Source of the DNA: Coprococcus phoceensis
Lineage (GTDB): Bacteria > Bacillota > Clostridia > Lachnospirales > Lachnospiraceae
Direction of reading: 5' to 3'
Length of the DNA: 64,000 nucleotides
NCBI RefSeq assembly: GCF_900104635.1
Contig: NZ_FNWC01000005.1
Coordinates: 88,501-152,500 of the forward strand
Part shown: positions 22,840 through 32,068 of the stretch, in pieces
Layout: each line of letters opens with the position of its first letter
Position numbering within the stretch: position 1 is the stretch's first letter
Position numbers and translations under genes: made by a program
The notes under the pieces: model-generated
Seen by the model: the letters and a program-made list of their open reading frames with translations, nothing else
What the model was told of the DNA's origin: nothing
Database searches by the model: none

Positions 22840-24906
22840 ATGAAAGAAATCAATGAACAGATTATAGAGCGGTATATGCTTTCAATAGAAAGAATCCGCA
22901 GAATCACAGAAGAAGAGACGACAGAAGTTTTATATAGAGACTATTTTCGGAAAGTATCCGAATTTATTTTGAAGATCAATGAGATTCGGGAACGTATGCA
23001 GGACAAGCCATTTGAACAGTGTACGCTCGACGAATTAAAAAGAGAGAATGAAAGTATCTATGCAGATGTTGTGGGAGACCAGTACGATACAAGTTATGCG
23101 AATCCGGCATATGCGGTTTCTTTGTTTGGAGAAGAAATCGGACAGCTTTTGAGTTTTTTATACACAGAGCTTCGCGGGGAGATCGCTTATGTGTATGAGC
23201 AGCAGGTGGAATATCTTGCAATCTGCAACGAATTATTTATAGAGATATATAATTGTTTTGAGGGGACATTGACACCGGATTACAAGGAACTCAAAGAGAT
23301 TGTTTACTGGTATGCGAGTGATTACTGTGATGTATTTGTCGCTGACAGAATCGAAGAACAGTTGAATCCGGAATGTTCGTTTGCCGCAGATATCGTGACA
23401 AAAAGTAATTTAAACGATTTGCGTTATCTGTATCAGTATGGCGAATATGTGTCTGAGAATGAGTGGAAGACAGCGGAACATTTGAATACACTTCCACAGA
23501 AGACAATTGATCAGATGGCGGATGTATACACGGAAGGATATCGAATTGGATTCGTTAATGCGGGGATTGATCTGTCGAAAAAATCGGTTGTAAATATTCG
23601 TTATACACTTGGATTTGAGCGGGTAATCAAAAAAGCAATTGAAAATTTTGAAAAGATGGGACTAAGACCGACAATCTATCGGGCAGCAGTCAGTGTATTG
23701 ACAAAGCGACAGCACTATAAAGTAGGATATTACGGAGCAATTGCAAATAAGCAGTATGAGTATGATCACAGACAGGATCAGGGGCTGTTTTTGGATAAGA
23801 AGTTCATGGAGAGAAAGCTCGATGTCATGAAAAATGCCTACGAGAAGTACAGAGAGCTTGCAGGAGAACATGCGGGACCGGCTGTTATGGAGATATTCGG
23901 TGAAGAACCGTTTGCGCCGGTGCAAAAGCCGGAGTCAGTTGTGCTCACAGAAAAGCAGGAAAAATTATCGGTGCTGTTTGACAGCAAATCCGGACAGCTT
24001 ACGAATCAGTATATCAAAGGGGATGAGCGCAGTTTTACGATTGTCGCTTATCCGGTACCGGAGATTGGAGCACAGTATAAAGAGATTTTTGATGAAGTCA
24101 TTCGCATCAACACGTTAGATGCGAACGTCTATAAAAACGTACAACAGGCTTTGATTGATGCGCTGGATAAAGGTGAGTATGTGCATATTCTTGGGAAAGA
24201 TAAAAATGAGACTGACTTAAAAGTACAGCTTTATCGTTTGTCAGACCCGGCGAAAGAGACTATTTTCGAAAACTGCGTGGCGGATGTCAATATTCCGGTC
24301 GGAGAAGTATTTACTTCGCCGGTACTGGAGGGGACAAACGGAGTGCTGAATGTAAGTAAAGTATATCTCAATGAATTGCAGTACCGTGATCTGAAGATTA
24401 CATTTGAAAATGGAAAGATTACAGAGTATACATGCAGCAATTTCGAGGACGAGGAGCAATCGAAAAAGTATATCAAAAGCAATATTCTTCATAACCATGA
24501 TACGCTGCCTCTTGGAGAATTTGCCATCGGAACGAATACAACTGCGTATGTTGTGGCAAAGAAATATCAGATTGAGGACAAGATGCCGATTCTGATCGCA
24601 GAAAAGATGGGACCGCATTTTGCTGTGGGAGATACATGCTATAGCTGGAGCGAGGAGAATAAATTGTATAATCCGGATGGAAAGGAAATTGTTGCGAAAG
24701 ATAATTCGGTTTCAATACTTCGGAAAGAAGATGTGTCAAAAGCGTATTTCCAATGTCATACTGATATCACAATTCCGTATGAAGAGTTAGAAGAGATTGC
24801 GGTTGTGACCGAAAAAGGAGAGCGCATTATGTTACTGAAAGACGGCCATTTTGTGCTGTCTGGAACAGAGATTCTGAACGAGCCACTGAAGGAAGCTGGC
24901 GTGTAG
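22840..24906 (+). CDS. M29-like (aminopeptidase T-related) metallopeptidase with long N-terminal extension
   Basis: 688 residues. The first 370 or so are helical and not recognisable. The C-terminal half matches M29 aminopeptidases: GEVFTSPVLEGTNGVL (metal Glu), LGEFAIGTNT (Glu), MGPHFAVGDTCYSW (His) and CHTDITIP (His-x-Asp). All expected metal ligands are present, so catalysis is plausible. M29 enzymes remove N-terminal residues from peptides in the cytoplasm; they are usually about 410 residues, so the extension is unusual. The ATG abuts the DUF6142 stop. The family call is from motifs only. Confidence 0.7.
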   Translation: MKEINEQIIERYMLSIERIRRITEEETTEVLYRDYFRKVSEFILKINEIRERMQDKPFEQCTLDELKRENESIYADVVGDQYDTSYANPAYAVSLFGEEIGQLLSFLYTELRGEIAYVYEQQVEYLAICNELFIEIYNCFEGTLTPDYKELKEIVYWYASDYCDVFVADRIEEQLNPECSFAADIVTKSNLNDLRYLYQYGEYVSENEWKTAEHLNTLPQKTIDQMADVYTEGYRIGFVNAGIDLSKKSVVNIRYTLGFERVIKKAIENFEKMGLRPTIYRAAVSVLTKRQHYKVGYYGAIANKQYEYDHRQDQGLFLDKKFMERKLDVMKNAYEKYRELAGEHAGPAVMEIFGEEPFAPVQKPESVVLTEKQEKLSVLFDSKSGQLTNQYIKGDERSFTIVAYPVPEIGAQYKEIFDEVIRINTLDANVYKNVQQALIDALDKGEYVHILGKDKNETDLKVQLYRLSDPAKETIFENCVADVNIPVGEVFTSPVLEGTNGVLNVSKVYLNELQYRDLKITFENGKITEYTCSNFEDEEQSKKYIKSNILHNHDTLPLGEFAIGTNTTAYVVAKKYQIEDKMPILIAEKMGPHFAVGDTCYSWSEENKLYNPDGKEIVAKDNSVSILRKEDVSKAYFQCHTDITIPYEELEEIAVVTEKGERIMLLKDGHFVLSGTEILNEPLKEAGV

Positions 24907-24967
24907 AAAAGATGATAGAACCATATTTGTGATAAGCATTTATAATTATTCTTAACAAGTGGAGATG

Positions 24968-24996
24968 TTGACATCCTTGAAATGTATTAGTAAAAT
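24968..24996 (+). promoter_or_regulatory. pur operon promoter
   Basis: TTGACA (24968-24973), 17 bp, TAAAAT (24991-24996), 66 bp before purE. No purine riboswitch fold is seen in the short leader. Confidence 0.75.
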
Positions 24997-25061
24997 AACT
25001 TATAAATAGTGGAATATTTATTTTGATTACTTATAAATGAGACGAAGGAAGGAGAACAATT

Positions 25062-25574
25062 ATGCCAAAGGTAGGAATTGTAATGGGTAGCGATTCTGAC
25101 ATGAAAGTAATGAGCAAAGCAGCTGACATGTTAGAAAAATTTGGAGTGGAATATGAGATGACAATTATCTCAGCACACCGTGAGCCGGATGTTTTTTATG
25201 ACTATGCGAAATCAGCAGAAGAGAAAGATTTTAAAGTCATCATTGCGGGAGCAGGGATGGCGGCGCATCTTCCGGGAATGTGTGCGGCGATTTTCCCGAT
25301 GCCGGTAATTGGAATCCCAATGTCAGGCAAGAATTTGGAAGGGGTAGATGCACTGTATTCAATTGTTCAGATGCCGCCTGGAATTCCGGTAGCAACTGTG
25401 GCAATCGATGGAGGTGCCAACGCAGCGATTTTAGCAGCAAAGATTCTTGCAACATCTGATCCTGAGCTGTTGGAGAGATTGAAAGCCTACACAAAAGAAA
25501 TGAAAGAAACGGTACAGGCAAAAGCAGCAAAATTAGACGAGCTTGGACACAAAGAATATTTGAAACAAATGTAG
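25062..25574 (+). CDS. purE: N5-carboxyaminoimidazole ribonucleotide mutase
   Basis: 170 residues, full length for class I Pur[10 protein letters not shown] (phosphate loop), ISAHREPD (catalytic His) and [12 protein letters not shown] are present. It rearranges N5-CAIR to CAIR in purine synthesis. It is first in the purE-purM-purN-purD cluster, with GAAGGAAGGAG before the ATG and a sigma-A promoter upstream. No purK is visible here. Confidence 0.97.
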   Translation: MPKVGIVMGSDSDMKVMSKAADMLEKFGVEYEMTIISAHREPDVFYDYAKSAEEKDFKVIIAGAGMAAHLPGMCAAIFPMPVIGIPMSGKNLEGVDALYSIVQMPPGIPVATVAIDGGANAAILAAKILATSDPELLERLKAYTKEMKETVQAKAAKLDELGHKEYLKQM

Positions 25575-25596
25575 AACACATATTGGAGGAAGTAAG

Positions 25597-26622
25597 ATGG
25601 ATTATAAGAACGCAGGCGTAGATATTGAAGCTGGTTACAAATCAGTAGAATTGATGAAAAAACATATTCAGCAGACAATGAGACCGGAAGTGCTGACAAA
25701 TATCGGAGGATTTTCAGGAGCTTTTTCTATGGAGAAATTCAAAGATATGGAAAAACCAACTCTTGTATCCGGAACTGATGGTGTCGGAACAAAGTTAAAA
25801 CTTGCTTTTATTTTAGATAAACATGATACAATTGGTATCGACTGTGTGGCAATGTGTGTGAATGATATTGCCTGTGCAGGAGGAGAACCATTATTTTTCT
25901 TAGACTATATTGCCTGCGGAAAAAATGAACCGGAGAAAATCGCTACAATCGTAAGCGGTGTCGCAGAAGGATGTAAACAGTCAGGCGCAGCGTTGATCGG
26001 TGGAGAGACTGCAGAAATGCCAGGTTTCTATCCAGTAGATGAATACGATCTTGCAGGATTTGCAGTTGGTGTGGTAGATGAAAAAGATCTGATCACAGGA
26101 AAAGAATTAAAAGACGGAGATGTGCTGATCGGTATGGCATCTTCAGGTGTTCACAGCAATGGATTTTCTCTGGTAAGAAAAGTGTTCGACATGAAAGAAG
26201 AGGCATTGAAGAGAGAATATGATTCACTTGGATGCTCGCTGGGCGAGGCATTGCTTGCTCCAACAAAAATTTATGTGAAAGCACTTCGCACAATCAAAGA
26301 ATCTGGTGTGAAGATCAAAGCCTGCAGTCATATCACAGGTGGTGGTTTCTATGAAAACATTCCACGTATGCTCTGTGATGGGATGCACGCGGTTGTAAAA
26401 AAAGACAGCTATCCGATTCCGCCAATCTTTAAAATGTTAGCAGTGGATGGCGATATTGAAGAGACTATGATGTACAACACATTCAACATGGGACTTGGAA
26501 TGATTCTTGCAGTTGATAAAGAAAATGTAGATAAGACATTAGAGGCAATCAAAGCAGCCGGCGAGGACGGATATGTAGTTGGTCATATTGAAGCCGGAGA
26601 TAAAGGAGTTACTTTATGCTAA
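25597..26622 (+). CDS. purM: Phosphoribosylformylglycinamidine cyclo-ligase
   Basis: 341 residues, the usual size. It makes AIR from FGAM with [52 protein letters not shown] and [15 protein letters not shown] are AIR-synthetase signatures. It lies 22 bp after purE and overlaps purN by 7 bp, so the genes are coupled. Confidence 0.97.
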   Translation: MDYKNAGVDIEAGYKSVELMKKHIQQTMRPEVLTNIGGFSGAFSMEKFKDMEKPTLVSGTDGVGTKLKLAFILDKHDTIGIDCVAMCVNDIACAGGEPLFFLDYIACGKNEPEKIATIVSGVAEGCKQSGAALIGGETAEMPGFYPVDEYDLAGFAVGVVDEKDLITGKELKDGDVLIGMASSGVHSNGFSLVRKVFDMKEEALKREYDSLGCSLGEALLAPTKIYVKALRTIKESGVKIKACSHITGGGFYENIPRMLCDGMHAVVKKDSYPIPPIFKMLAVDGDIEETMMYNTFNMGLGMILAVDKENVDKTLEAIKAAGEDGYVVGHIEAGDKGVTLC

Positions 26623-27248
26623 AAGTAGTTGTGCTGGTTTCCGGAGGCGGAACGAATCTGCAGGCGATTTTGGATGCGGTAGACAGCGGTGCGATCACGA
26701 ACACAGAGATTGTGGGCGTGATCAGCAACAATAAGAATGCATATGCTTTACAGAGAGCAGAAGAAAAGGGAATTCCGAATGTCTGTGTCTCTCCGAAAGC
26801 GTTTGCGTCGAGAGCAGAGTTTAATCAGGCATTGTTAGATACCGTGGATCAGTTTCAGGCAGATTTACTGGTACTTGCAGGATTTTTGGTTGTCATTCCG
26901 GAAATGATGATCGAAGCTTACAGAAACCGTATTATCAATATCCATCCATCTCTGATTCCGGCATTTTGCGGAACTGGGTATTATGGTTTGAAAGTGCATG
27001 AGGCGGCACTTGAAAAGGGCGTAAAAGTCGTTGGAGCTACTGTGCACTTTGTGGATGAAGGAACCGATACCGGTGCGATCATTCTTCAGAAGGCTGTGGA
27101 AGTAAAACAGGGAGATACTCCTGAAATTTTGCAAAGAAGAGTGATGGAGCAGGCAGAGTGGAAAATTCTCCCACAGGCAATTGACCTGATCGCAAATGGA
27201 AAAGTGAAGGTTGTAGATGGCAAGGTAATGATAGAGGAAGAAGCATAG
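26616..27248 (+). CDS. purN: Phosphoribosylglycinamide formyltransferase
   Basis: 210 residues. It transfers a formyl group from 10-formyl-THF to [14 protein letters not shown] (phosphate site), [12 protein letters not shown] (catalytic Asn and His) and [17 protein letters not shown] (catalytic Asp) are intact. The start lies inside the end of purM. The usual length is about 200 residues. Confidence 0.97.
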   Translation: MLKVVVLVSGGGTNLQAILDAVDSGAITNTEIVGVISNNKNAYALQRAEEKGIPNVCVSPKAFASRAEFNQALLDTVDQFQADLLVLAGFLVVIPEMMIEAYRNRIINIHPSLIPAFCGTGYYGLKVHEAALEKGVKVVGATVHFVDEGTDTGAIILQKAVEVKQGDTPEILQRRVMEQAEWKILPQAIDLIANGKVKVVDGKVMIEEEA

Positions 27249-27257
27249 GAGGTCGCA

Positions 27258-28529
27258 ATGAAAGTATTAATTGTTGGAAGCGGCGGAAGAGAACATGCGA
27301 TTGCATGGAGTGTGGCAAAAAGTGATAAAGTAGAGAAAATTTATTGTGCACCTGGGAATGCAGGGATTGCACAGTATGCAGAATGTGTTGCAATCGGTGC
27401 GATGGAGTTTGAAAAACTGGCAGCTTTTGCAAAAGAACATGAAGTAGACCTTACAATTGTCGGAATGGATGATCCGCTTGTAGGTGGAATTGTAGATGTG
27501 TTTGAAAGCGAAGGATTAAGAGTGTTCGGTCCTCGTAAAAATGCGGCTATTTTGGAAGGCTCCAAAGCATTTTCAAAAGATTTGATGAAAAAATATAATA
27601 TCCCCACAGCGGGATATGAAAACTTTGATGACGCAAAGAAAGCGCTTGCGTATCTTGAGACAGCGAAGTTCCCAATCGTGTTAAAGGCGGACGGACTTGC
27701 ACTTGGAAAAGGTGTACTGATCTGCAACACATTGGAAGAAGCAAAAGATGGAGTACAATCCATTATGCTGGATAAGCAGTTTGGAACAGCAGGAAACACG
27801 ATGGTCATCGAAGAATTTATGACTGGCCGTGAAGTGTCGGTACTTTCTTTTGTGGATGGAAACACAATCAAGACGATGACATCCGCGCAGGATCACAAAC
27901 GTGCAATGGATGGAGACAAAGGTTTGAACACAGGAGGAATGGGAACATTTTCTCCAAGCCCGTTCTACACAAAAGAAGTAGAAGAGTTCTGTAATAAATA
28001 TATTTATCAGGCAACAGTAGATGCTATGAAAGCAGAAGGAAGAGAATTTAAGGGAATTATTTTCTTTGGATTGATGCTGACAGAGGATGGACCGAAAGTA
28101 TTGGAATACAATGCAAGATTCGGAGATCCGGAGGCACAGGTTGTACTTCCTCGTATGAAAAATGATATCATCGAAGTTGTGGAGGCATGTATTGACGGAA
28201 CATTAGATCAGATTGATCTTCAGTTTGAAGACAATGCGGCTGTGTGTGTTGTGCTTGCATCAGAAGGATATCCGGTGAAGTATGACAAAGGACTTCCAAT
28301 CAGTGGACTGGAAGAATTTGAAAAACACGACGGATATTATTGCTTCCATGCGGGAACAAAGTTTGAAGGCGATAAGATCGTGACAAACGGCGGACGTGTT
28401 CTCGGGGTGACTGCAAAAGGAAAAGATTTGAAAGAAGCACGCGAAAACGCTTACAAAGCGACAGAGTGGGTGCAGTTTGCAAACAAATATAAGAGAAATG
28501 ATATCGGAAAAGCGATAGATGAAGCGTAA
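27258..28529 (+). CDS. purD: Phosphoribosylamine-glycine ligase
   Basis: 423 residues, full length. It joins phosphoribosylamine and glycine with ATP. It begins VLIVGSGGREHAI and carries ATP-grasp segments: PIVLKADGLALGKGV, SVLSFVDGNTI, GDKGLNTGGMGTFSP and LEYNARFGDPEAQV. AGGAGGTCGCA precedes the ATG, 9 bp after purN. It is the last gene of the operon and is followed by a terminator. Confidence 0.97.
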   Translation: MKVLIVGSGGREHAIAWSVAKSDKVEKIYCAPGNAGIAQYAECVAIGAMEFEKLAAFAKEHEVDLTIVGMDDPLVGGIVDVFESEGLRVFGPRKNAAILEGSKAFSKDLMKKYNIPTAGYENFDDAKKALAYLETAKFPIVLKADGLALGKGVLICNTLEEAKDGVQSIMLDKQFGTAGNTMVIEEFMTGREVSVLSFVDGNTIKTMTSAQDHKRAMDGDKGLNTGGMGTFSPSPFYTKEVEEFCNKYIYQATVDAMKAEGREFKGIIFFGLMLTEDGPKVLEYNARFGDPEAQVVLPRMKNDIIEVVEACIDGTLDQIDLQFEDNAAVCVVLASEGYPVKYDKGLPISGLEEFEKHDGYYCFHAGTKFEGDKIVTNGGRVLGVTAKGKDLKEARENAYKATEWVQFANKYKRNDIGKAIDEA

Positions 28530-28540
28530 CTCTTTGATGG

Positions 28541-28576
28541 GGACGAAGTTTTTATAAAACTTCGTCCTTGCTTTTT
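28541..28576 (+). terminator. Intrinsic terminator after purD
   Basis: GGACGAAGTTTT pairs with AAACTTCGTCC, with T-rich sequence after it. Confidence 0.9.
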
Positions 28577-28680
28577 CCGGAGATGATATTGTCTGAGAGT
28601 CAAAATAAAATAGAAAGTTGACAGAAGTAGGCGAATGCTATAATATCTATATAACAATCAGAAGAAAAAAGGTGAAAAAG

Positions 28681-29049
28681 ATGCTTATAGAAATTGATTT
28701 TAACAGTGATGAGGCAATTTATATTCAATTGCGCAATCAGATTATTATGGGGATTGCTACGTCTCAGATACAGGAAGGAGATACACTTCCTTCCGTGAGA
28801 CAATTGGCGGAAAATATCGGGATTAATATGCATACAGTGAATAAGGCGTACAGTGTGCTGCGAGAGGAAGGTTTCCTGCAGCTTGACCGAAGAAGAGGAG
28901 CCGTAATTGCGCTTGACATTGATAAGATACGGGCGATGGAAGATATGAGAAGATATCTGCGCGTGGCACTTGCCAAGGCGCATTGTCATAATATTACAAA
29001 GGAAGACATCTACGAGCTGGTAGATGAGATTTATGAAGATTATAAATAG
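28681..29049 (+). CDS. GntR-family regulator (YtrA type)
   Basis: 122 residues from the ATG at 28681 (AAGGTG upstream); a longer in-frame ORF from 28618 would overlap the promoter (TTGACA, 15 bp, TATAAT near 28617-28643). The winged helix includes SVRQLAENIGINMHTVNKAY, SVLREEGFL and the wing residues DRRRGAVI. The C-terminus is only about 45 residues and helical, as in the YtrA subfamily, which usually controls adjacent ABC transporters. Here the neighbour 17 bp downstream is clpC, so control of clpC, in place of CtsR, is worth considering. Confidence 0.85.
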   Translation: MLIEIDFNSDEAIYIQLRNQIIMGIATSQIQEGDTLPSVRQLAENIGINMHTVNKAYSVLREEGFLQLDRRRGAVIALDIDKIRAMEDMRRYLRVALAKAHCHNITKEDIYELVDEIYEDYK

Positions 29050-29066
29050 GTAGCAGGAGGAGATAG

Positions 29067-31511
29067 ATGCAGAAAGATTTTACAAAACAGGCTGCGAAAG
29101 TATTAGAGACAGCAAGGGCGCTTGCAAAAAAATGGAACCATCCATATGTGGGGACAGAGCATCTGCTGCTTGCTTTGAGAAGAGAATTTACAGGTGTTGC
29201 AGGCCAGATTCTTGCGGCTAACAAAGTGGAAGAAGAAAAGATTACAAAAGTGATCGAGGAACTGATTTCTCCGGGAACTGAGATGCAGACGAAGAGAACA
29301 TTGGAGTTCAGCCCGAGACTGGTATATCTTTTGGATAATGCGCTTTTGGAAGCAGTGCGATTATCTTCTGAGAAGATAGGAACAGAACATATGCTGCTTG
29401 CCATGTTAAAAGATGTAGACTGCGTGGCAACAAGAACATTGGTGACATTGAATGTGAATCTTGGCAAAGTGCAGGAGGGAATATTGGAAGTCATCGGAGT
29501 GAATCCGAGAGAATATATGGAGGACACCAGAGAGGACAAAAATGGTCGTAACAGTGTACTTGCACAGTACAGTACAGATTTGACGGCGCAGGCAGAAGAA
29601 GGAAAATTAGATCCGGTAATTGGAAGAGAGTCTGAGATAGAAAGACTGATGCAGATTTTAAGCAGACGGACAAAAAATAATCCGTGTCTAGTGGGAGAAC
29701 CTGGTGTTGGAAAGACAGCAATTATCGAAGGGCTGGCGAACCAGATTGCAACGGGGATTGTGCCGGATGGCATGAAAGATAAACGGATTGTGACGCTGGA
29801 TTTATCAGGAATGATAGCGGGATCCAAATACCGTGGAGAGTTTGAGGAACGGATGAAACGATTGATCCGGGAAGTGAGATCTGCCGGAAATATTATTTTA
29901 TTTTTAGATGAGGTGCACACGATGATTGGCGCAGGAGGCGCCGAAGGTGCGATTGATGCATCAAATATTCTGAAGCCATCTCTTGCAAGAGGAGAACTGC
30001 AGCTGATCGGGGCGACGACAATTGTGGAATATCGGAAATACATTGAGAAAGATGCTGCTTTGGAGAGACGCTTTCAGCCGATCACAGTGGAAGAACCGAC
30101 GAATGAGCAGTGTGAACGTATTTTAGAGGGAATCAAGGGAAAATACGAGAGTCATCATCATGTGACAATTGAGGAAGGCGCGTTAAAAGCGGCGGTGACT
30201 TTGTCAAGCCGTTATATCAATGACCGTCATCTTCCGGATAAGGCGATTGATGTGCTTGACGAGGCGTGTTCGAAGGTAAGTCTTGCAGGATTTAAAGTAC
30301 CGGACAGCCTGACAAGACTGGAACAGACATTGCAGGAAATCTCACTGGAAAAAGAAGAAAAGATTAAAAATGGAGATTTTGCAGAAGCATCATTGCTGCA
30401 CAAAGAGCAGGAGAGTGTGGGAAAAAAATTAGAGAGTGTGAAAAGACGTTTTCATTCGAACAATGCAAAGCGGAACCTGGTTGTCACTGAGGCGGATATC
30501 GAATCTGTTGTATCCTCCTGGACGAAAATTCCAGTGCAGAAGCTGGCGGAGACAGAAAGCGCAAGATTGAAAAAGCTGGAGCAGACGCTGCATAAAAGAG
30601 TAATCGGGCAGGAGGAAGCGGTGAGTGCGGTTGCAAGAGCGGTGAAACGTGGGCGTGTCGGACTAAAAGATCCAAGGCGCCCGATAGGTTCGTTCTTGTT
30701 TTTAGGTCCGACAGGAGTCGGAAAGACAGAACTTTCCAAGGCACTGGCAGAAGCTTTGTTCGGCGATGAAAATGCGATGATTCGCGTAGATATGTCAGAA
30801 TATATGGAAAAACACAGTGTATCGAAGATGATTGGCTCACCACCGGGGTATGTAGGTCACGACGATGGCGGACAATTGAGTGAGAAAGTTCGCCGAAACC
30901 CGTACTCAGTGGTACTGTTTGATGAGATTGAAAAGGCACATCCGGATGTATTTAACATTTTATTGCAGGTGTTGGATGACGGGCATATCACAGATTCGCA
31001 GGGAAGAAAAGTAGATTTTAGAAATACAGTCATTATTATGACTTCCAATGCAGGGGCAAAAGCAATTGTCGATCCGAAGAAATTGGGATTTGTAACAAAA
31101 GAAGATGCCGCCGGCGATTATAAAAAGATGAAGGCGAATGTGATGGACGAGGTGAAATTACTGTTCCGTCCGGAATTTTTGAACCGAATTGATGAGATTA
31201 TTGTATTCCATTCATTGACAATCGATCACATGAAAAAGATTGTTGGGTTGATGTGCAAAGAATTGATCAGACGTGTGAAGAACCAGATGAATATCACATT
31301 GACGATTCGAGATTCTGCAAAAAAATATATTGTGGAAAAGGGCAATGACCAGAAATATGGTGCAAGACCGTTGCGGCGTGCAATGCAGACGGAACTGGAA
31401 GATAAGCTTGCCGAGGCAATATTAGACGGAGAGATTTGCGAAGGAATGGATGTGGAAGTGGGAGTATCTAAAAAAGAACTAAAATTTTTCACAAAAGACA
31501 CAAAAAACTAG
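29067..31511 (+). CDS. clpC: ATP-dependent Clp protease ATP-binding subunit
   Basis: 814 residues, typical of ClpC. The N-domain repeats lie in residues 1-145 (HPYVGTEHLLLALRREF, KIGTEHMLLAML). AAA+ module 1 has Walker A GEPGVGKTA and LFLDEVHTM. A UVR-like coiled segment is present (KNGDFAEASLLHKEQ). AAA+ module 2 has GPTGVGKTE, VVLFDEIEKAHPD and a ClpP-contact region. It unfolds proteins for ClpP in the cytoplasm. McsA/McsB genes are absent here; the only neighbour is the GntR gene. It starts 17 bp after that gene. Confidence 0.95.
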   Translation: MQKDFTKQAAKVLETARALAKKWNHPYVGTEHLLLALRREFTGVAGQILAANKVEEEKITKVIEELISPGTEMQTKRTLEFSPRLVYLLDNALLEAVRLSSEKIGTEHMLLAMLKDVDCVATRTLVTLNVNLGKVQEGILEVIGVNPREYMEDTREDKNGRNSVLAQYSTDLTAQAEEGKLDPVIGRESEIERLMQILSRRTKNNPCLVGEPGVGKTAIIEGLANQIATGIVPDGMKDKRIVTLDLSGMIAGSKYRGEFEERMKRLIREVRSAGNIILFLDEVHTMIGAGGAEGAIDASNILKPSLARGELQLIGATTIVEYRKYIEKDAALERRFQPITVEEPTNEQCERILEGIKGKYESHHHVTIEEGALKAAVTLSSRYINDRHLPDKAIDVLDEACSKVSLAGFKVPDSLTRLEQTLQEISLEKEEKIKNGDFAEASLLHKEQESVGKKLESVKRRFHSNNAKRNLVVTEADIESVVSSWTKIPVQKLAETESARLKKLEQTLHKRVIGQEEAVSAVARAVKRGRVGLKDPRRPIGSFLFLGPTGVGKTELSKALAEALFGDENAMIRVDMSEYMEKHSVSKMIGSPPGYVGHDDGGQLSEKVRRNPYSVVLFDEIEKAHPDVFNILLQVLDDGHITDSQGRKVDFRNTVIIMTSNAGAKAIVDPKKLGFVTKEDAAGDYKKMKANVMDEVKLLFRPEFLNRIDEIIVFHSLTIDHMKKIVGLMCKELIRRVKNQMNITLTIRDSAKKYIVEKGNDQKYGARPLRRAMQTELEDKLAEAILDGEICEGMDVEVGVSKKELKFFTKDTKN

Positions 31512-31576
31512 CAAAATAGTCTGATTTATTATATAATAGAAGTAGAAATTTTATACCATTTAGGAGGAAAAATAAG

Positions 31577-31990
31577 ATGGCAGCAGTAAAGGACTTATTG
31601 AGAGCAGAGGCAGATGGGACACTCAGTTTTGGGGATTACACACTTGCTTCAAAGACAAAATTAGACGGATTTGAATTCCAGGGAGATTTATATAAAGTAA
31701 AGACGTTCAAAGAGATTACAAAATTAGAAAAAAATGGAATGTTTGTATATGAATCAGTACCAGGAACTGCTGTAGAACATTTTAAGATGACAGAAGATGT
31801 GCTTTCATTTGAGGTATCCGGAGCAGAGGATGCACAGTTTACAGTTGAACTGGAGGCGGACAGTAAATACGAAGTCTACATGGATGATGTGAGTGTTGAT
31901 AAGATGACTACAAATTTAAGCGGAAAACTAAGTATCAGTGCTGAGCTGAATGAGAACAGCAGTGTGGAAGTAAAAATTGTAAGAAGATAA
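31577..31990 (+). CDS. Conserved hypothetical protein (Lachnospiraceae, sometimes labelled endosialidase-like)
   Basis: 137 residues; the ATG follows TTTAGGAGGAAAAATAAG. It is acidic and beta-rich, with ADGTLSFGDYTLASKTKLDG, YESVPGTAVEHF and a repeated SFEVSGAEDAQFTVELEA pattern near the end. There is no signal peptide and no membrane helix. I know of similar short proteins in gut Clostridia but no proven function. It is monocistronic between a TATAAT-containing promoter near 31530 and a strong terminator, which suggests a well-expressed cytoplasmic protein. Confidence 0.7.
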   Translation: MAAVKDLLRAEADGTLSFGDYTLASKTKLDGFEFQGDLYKVKTFKEITKLEKNGMFVYESVPGTAVEHFKMTEDVLSFEVSGAEDAQFTVELEADSKYEVYMDDVSVDKMTTNLSGKLSISAELNENSSVEVKIVRR

Positions 31991-32000
31991 TAGTTGGGTG

Positions 32001-32033
32001 AAATAGGTTGCGCCGAGGCGCAGCCTATTTTAT
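32001..32033 (+). terminator. Intrinsic terminator
   Basis: AAATAGG-TT-GCGCC pairs with GGCGC-AG-CCTATTT, then T-rich sequence. Confidence 0.9.
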
Positions 32034-32068
32034 AATATATAAATTTTGTTATTAAGAAAGGAAGTCAT

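Noticed and set aside
24907..25061. Purine riboswitch before purE
   Set aside because: The leader after the TTGACA/TAAAAT promoter is too short and lacks the conserved purine-aptamer loops.
28994..30043. Minus-strand ORF of 349 codons
   Set aside because: Lies wholly opposite clpC, Ser/Pro-rich shadow composition, no ribosome binding site or domain.
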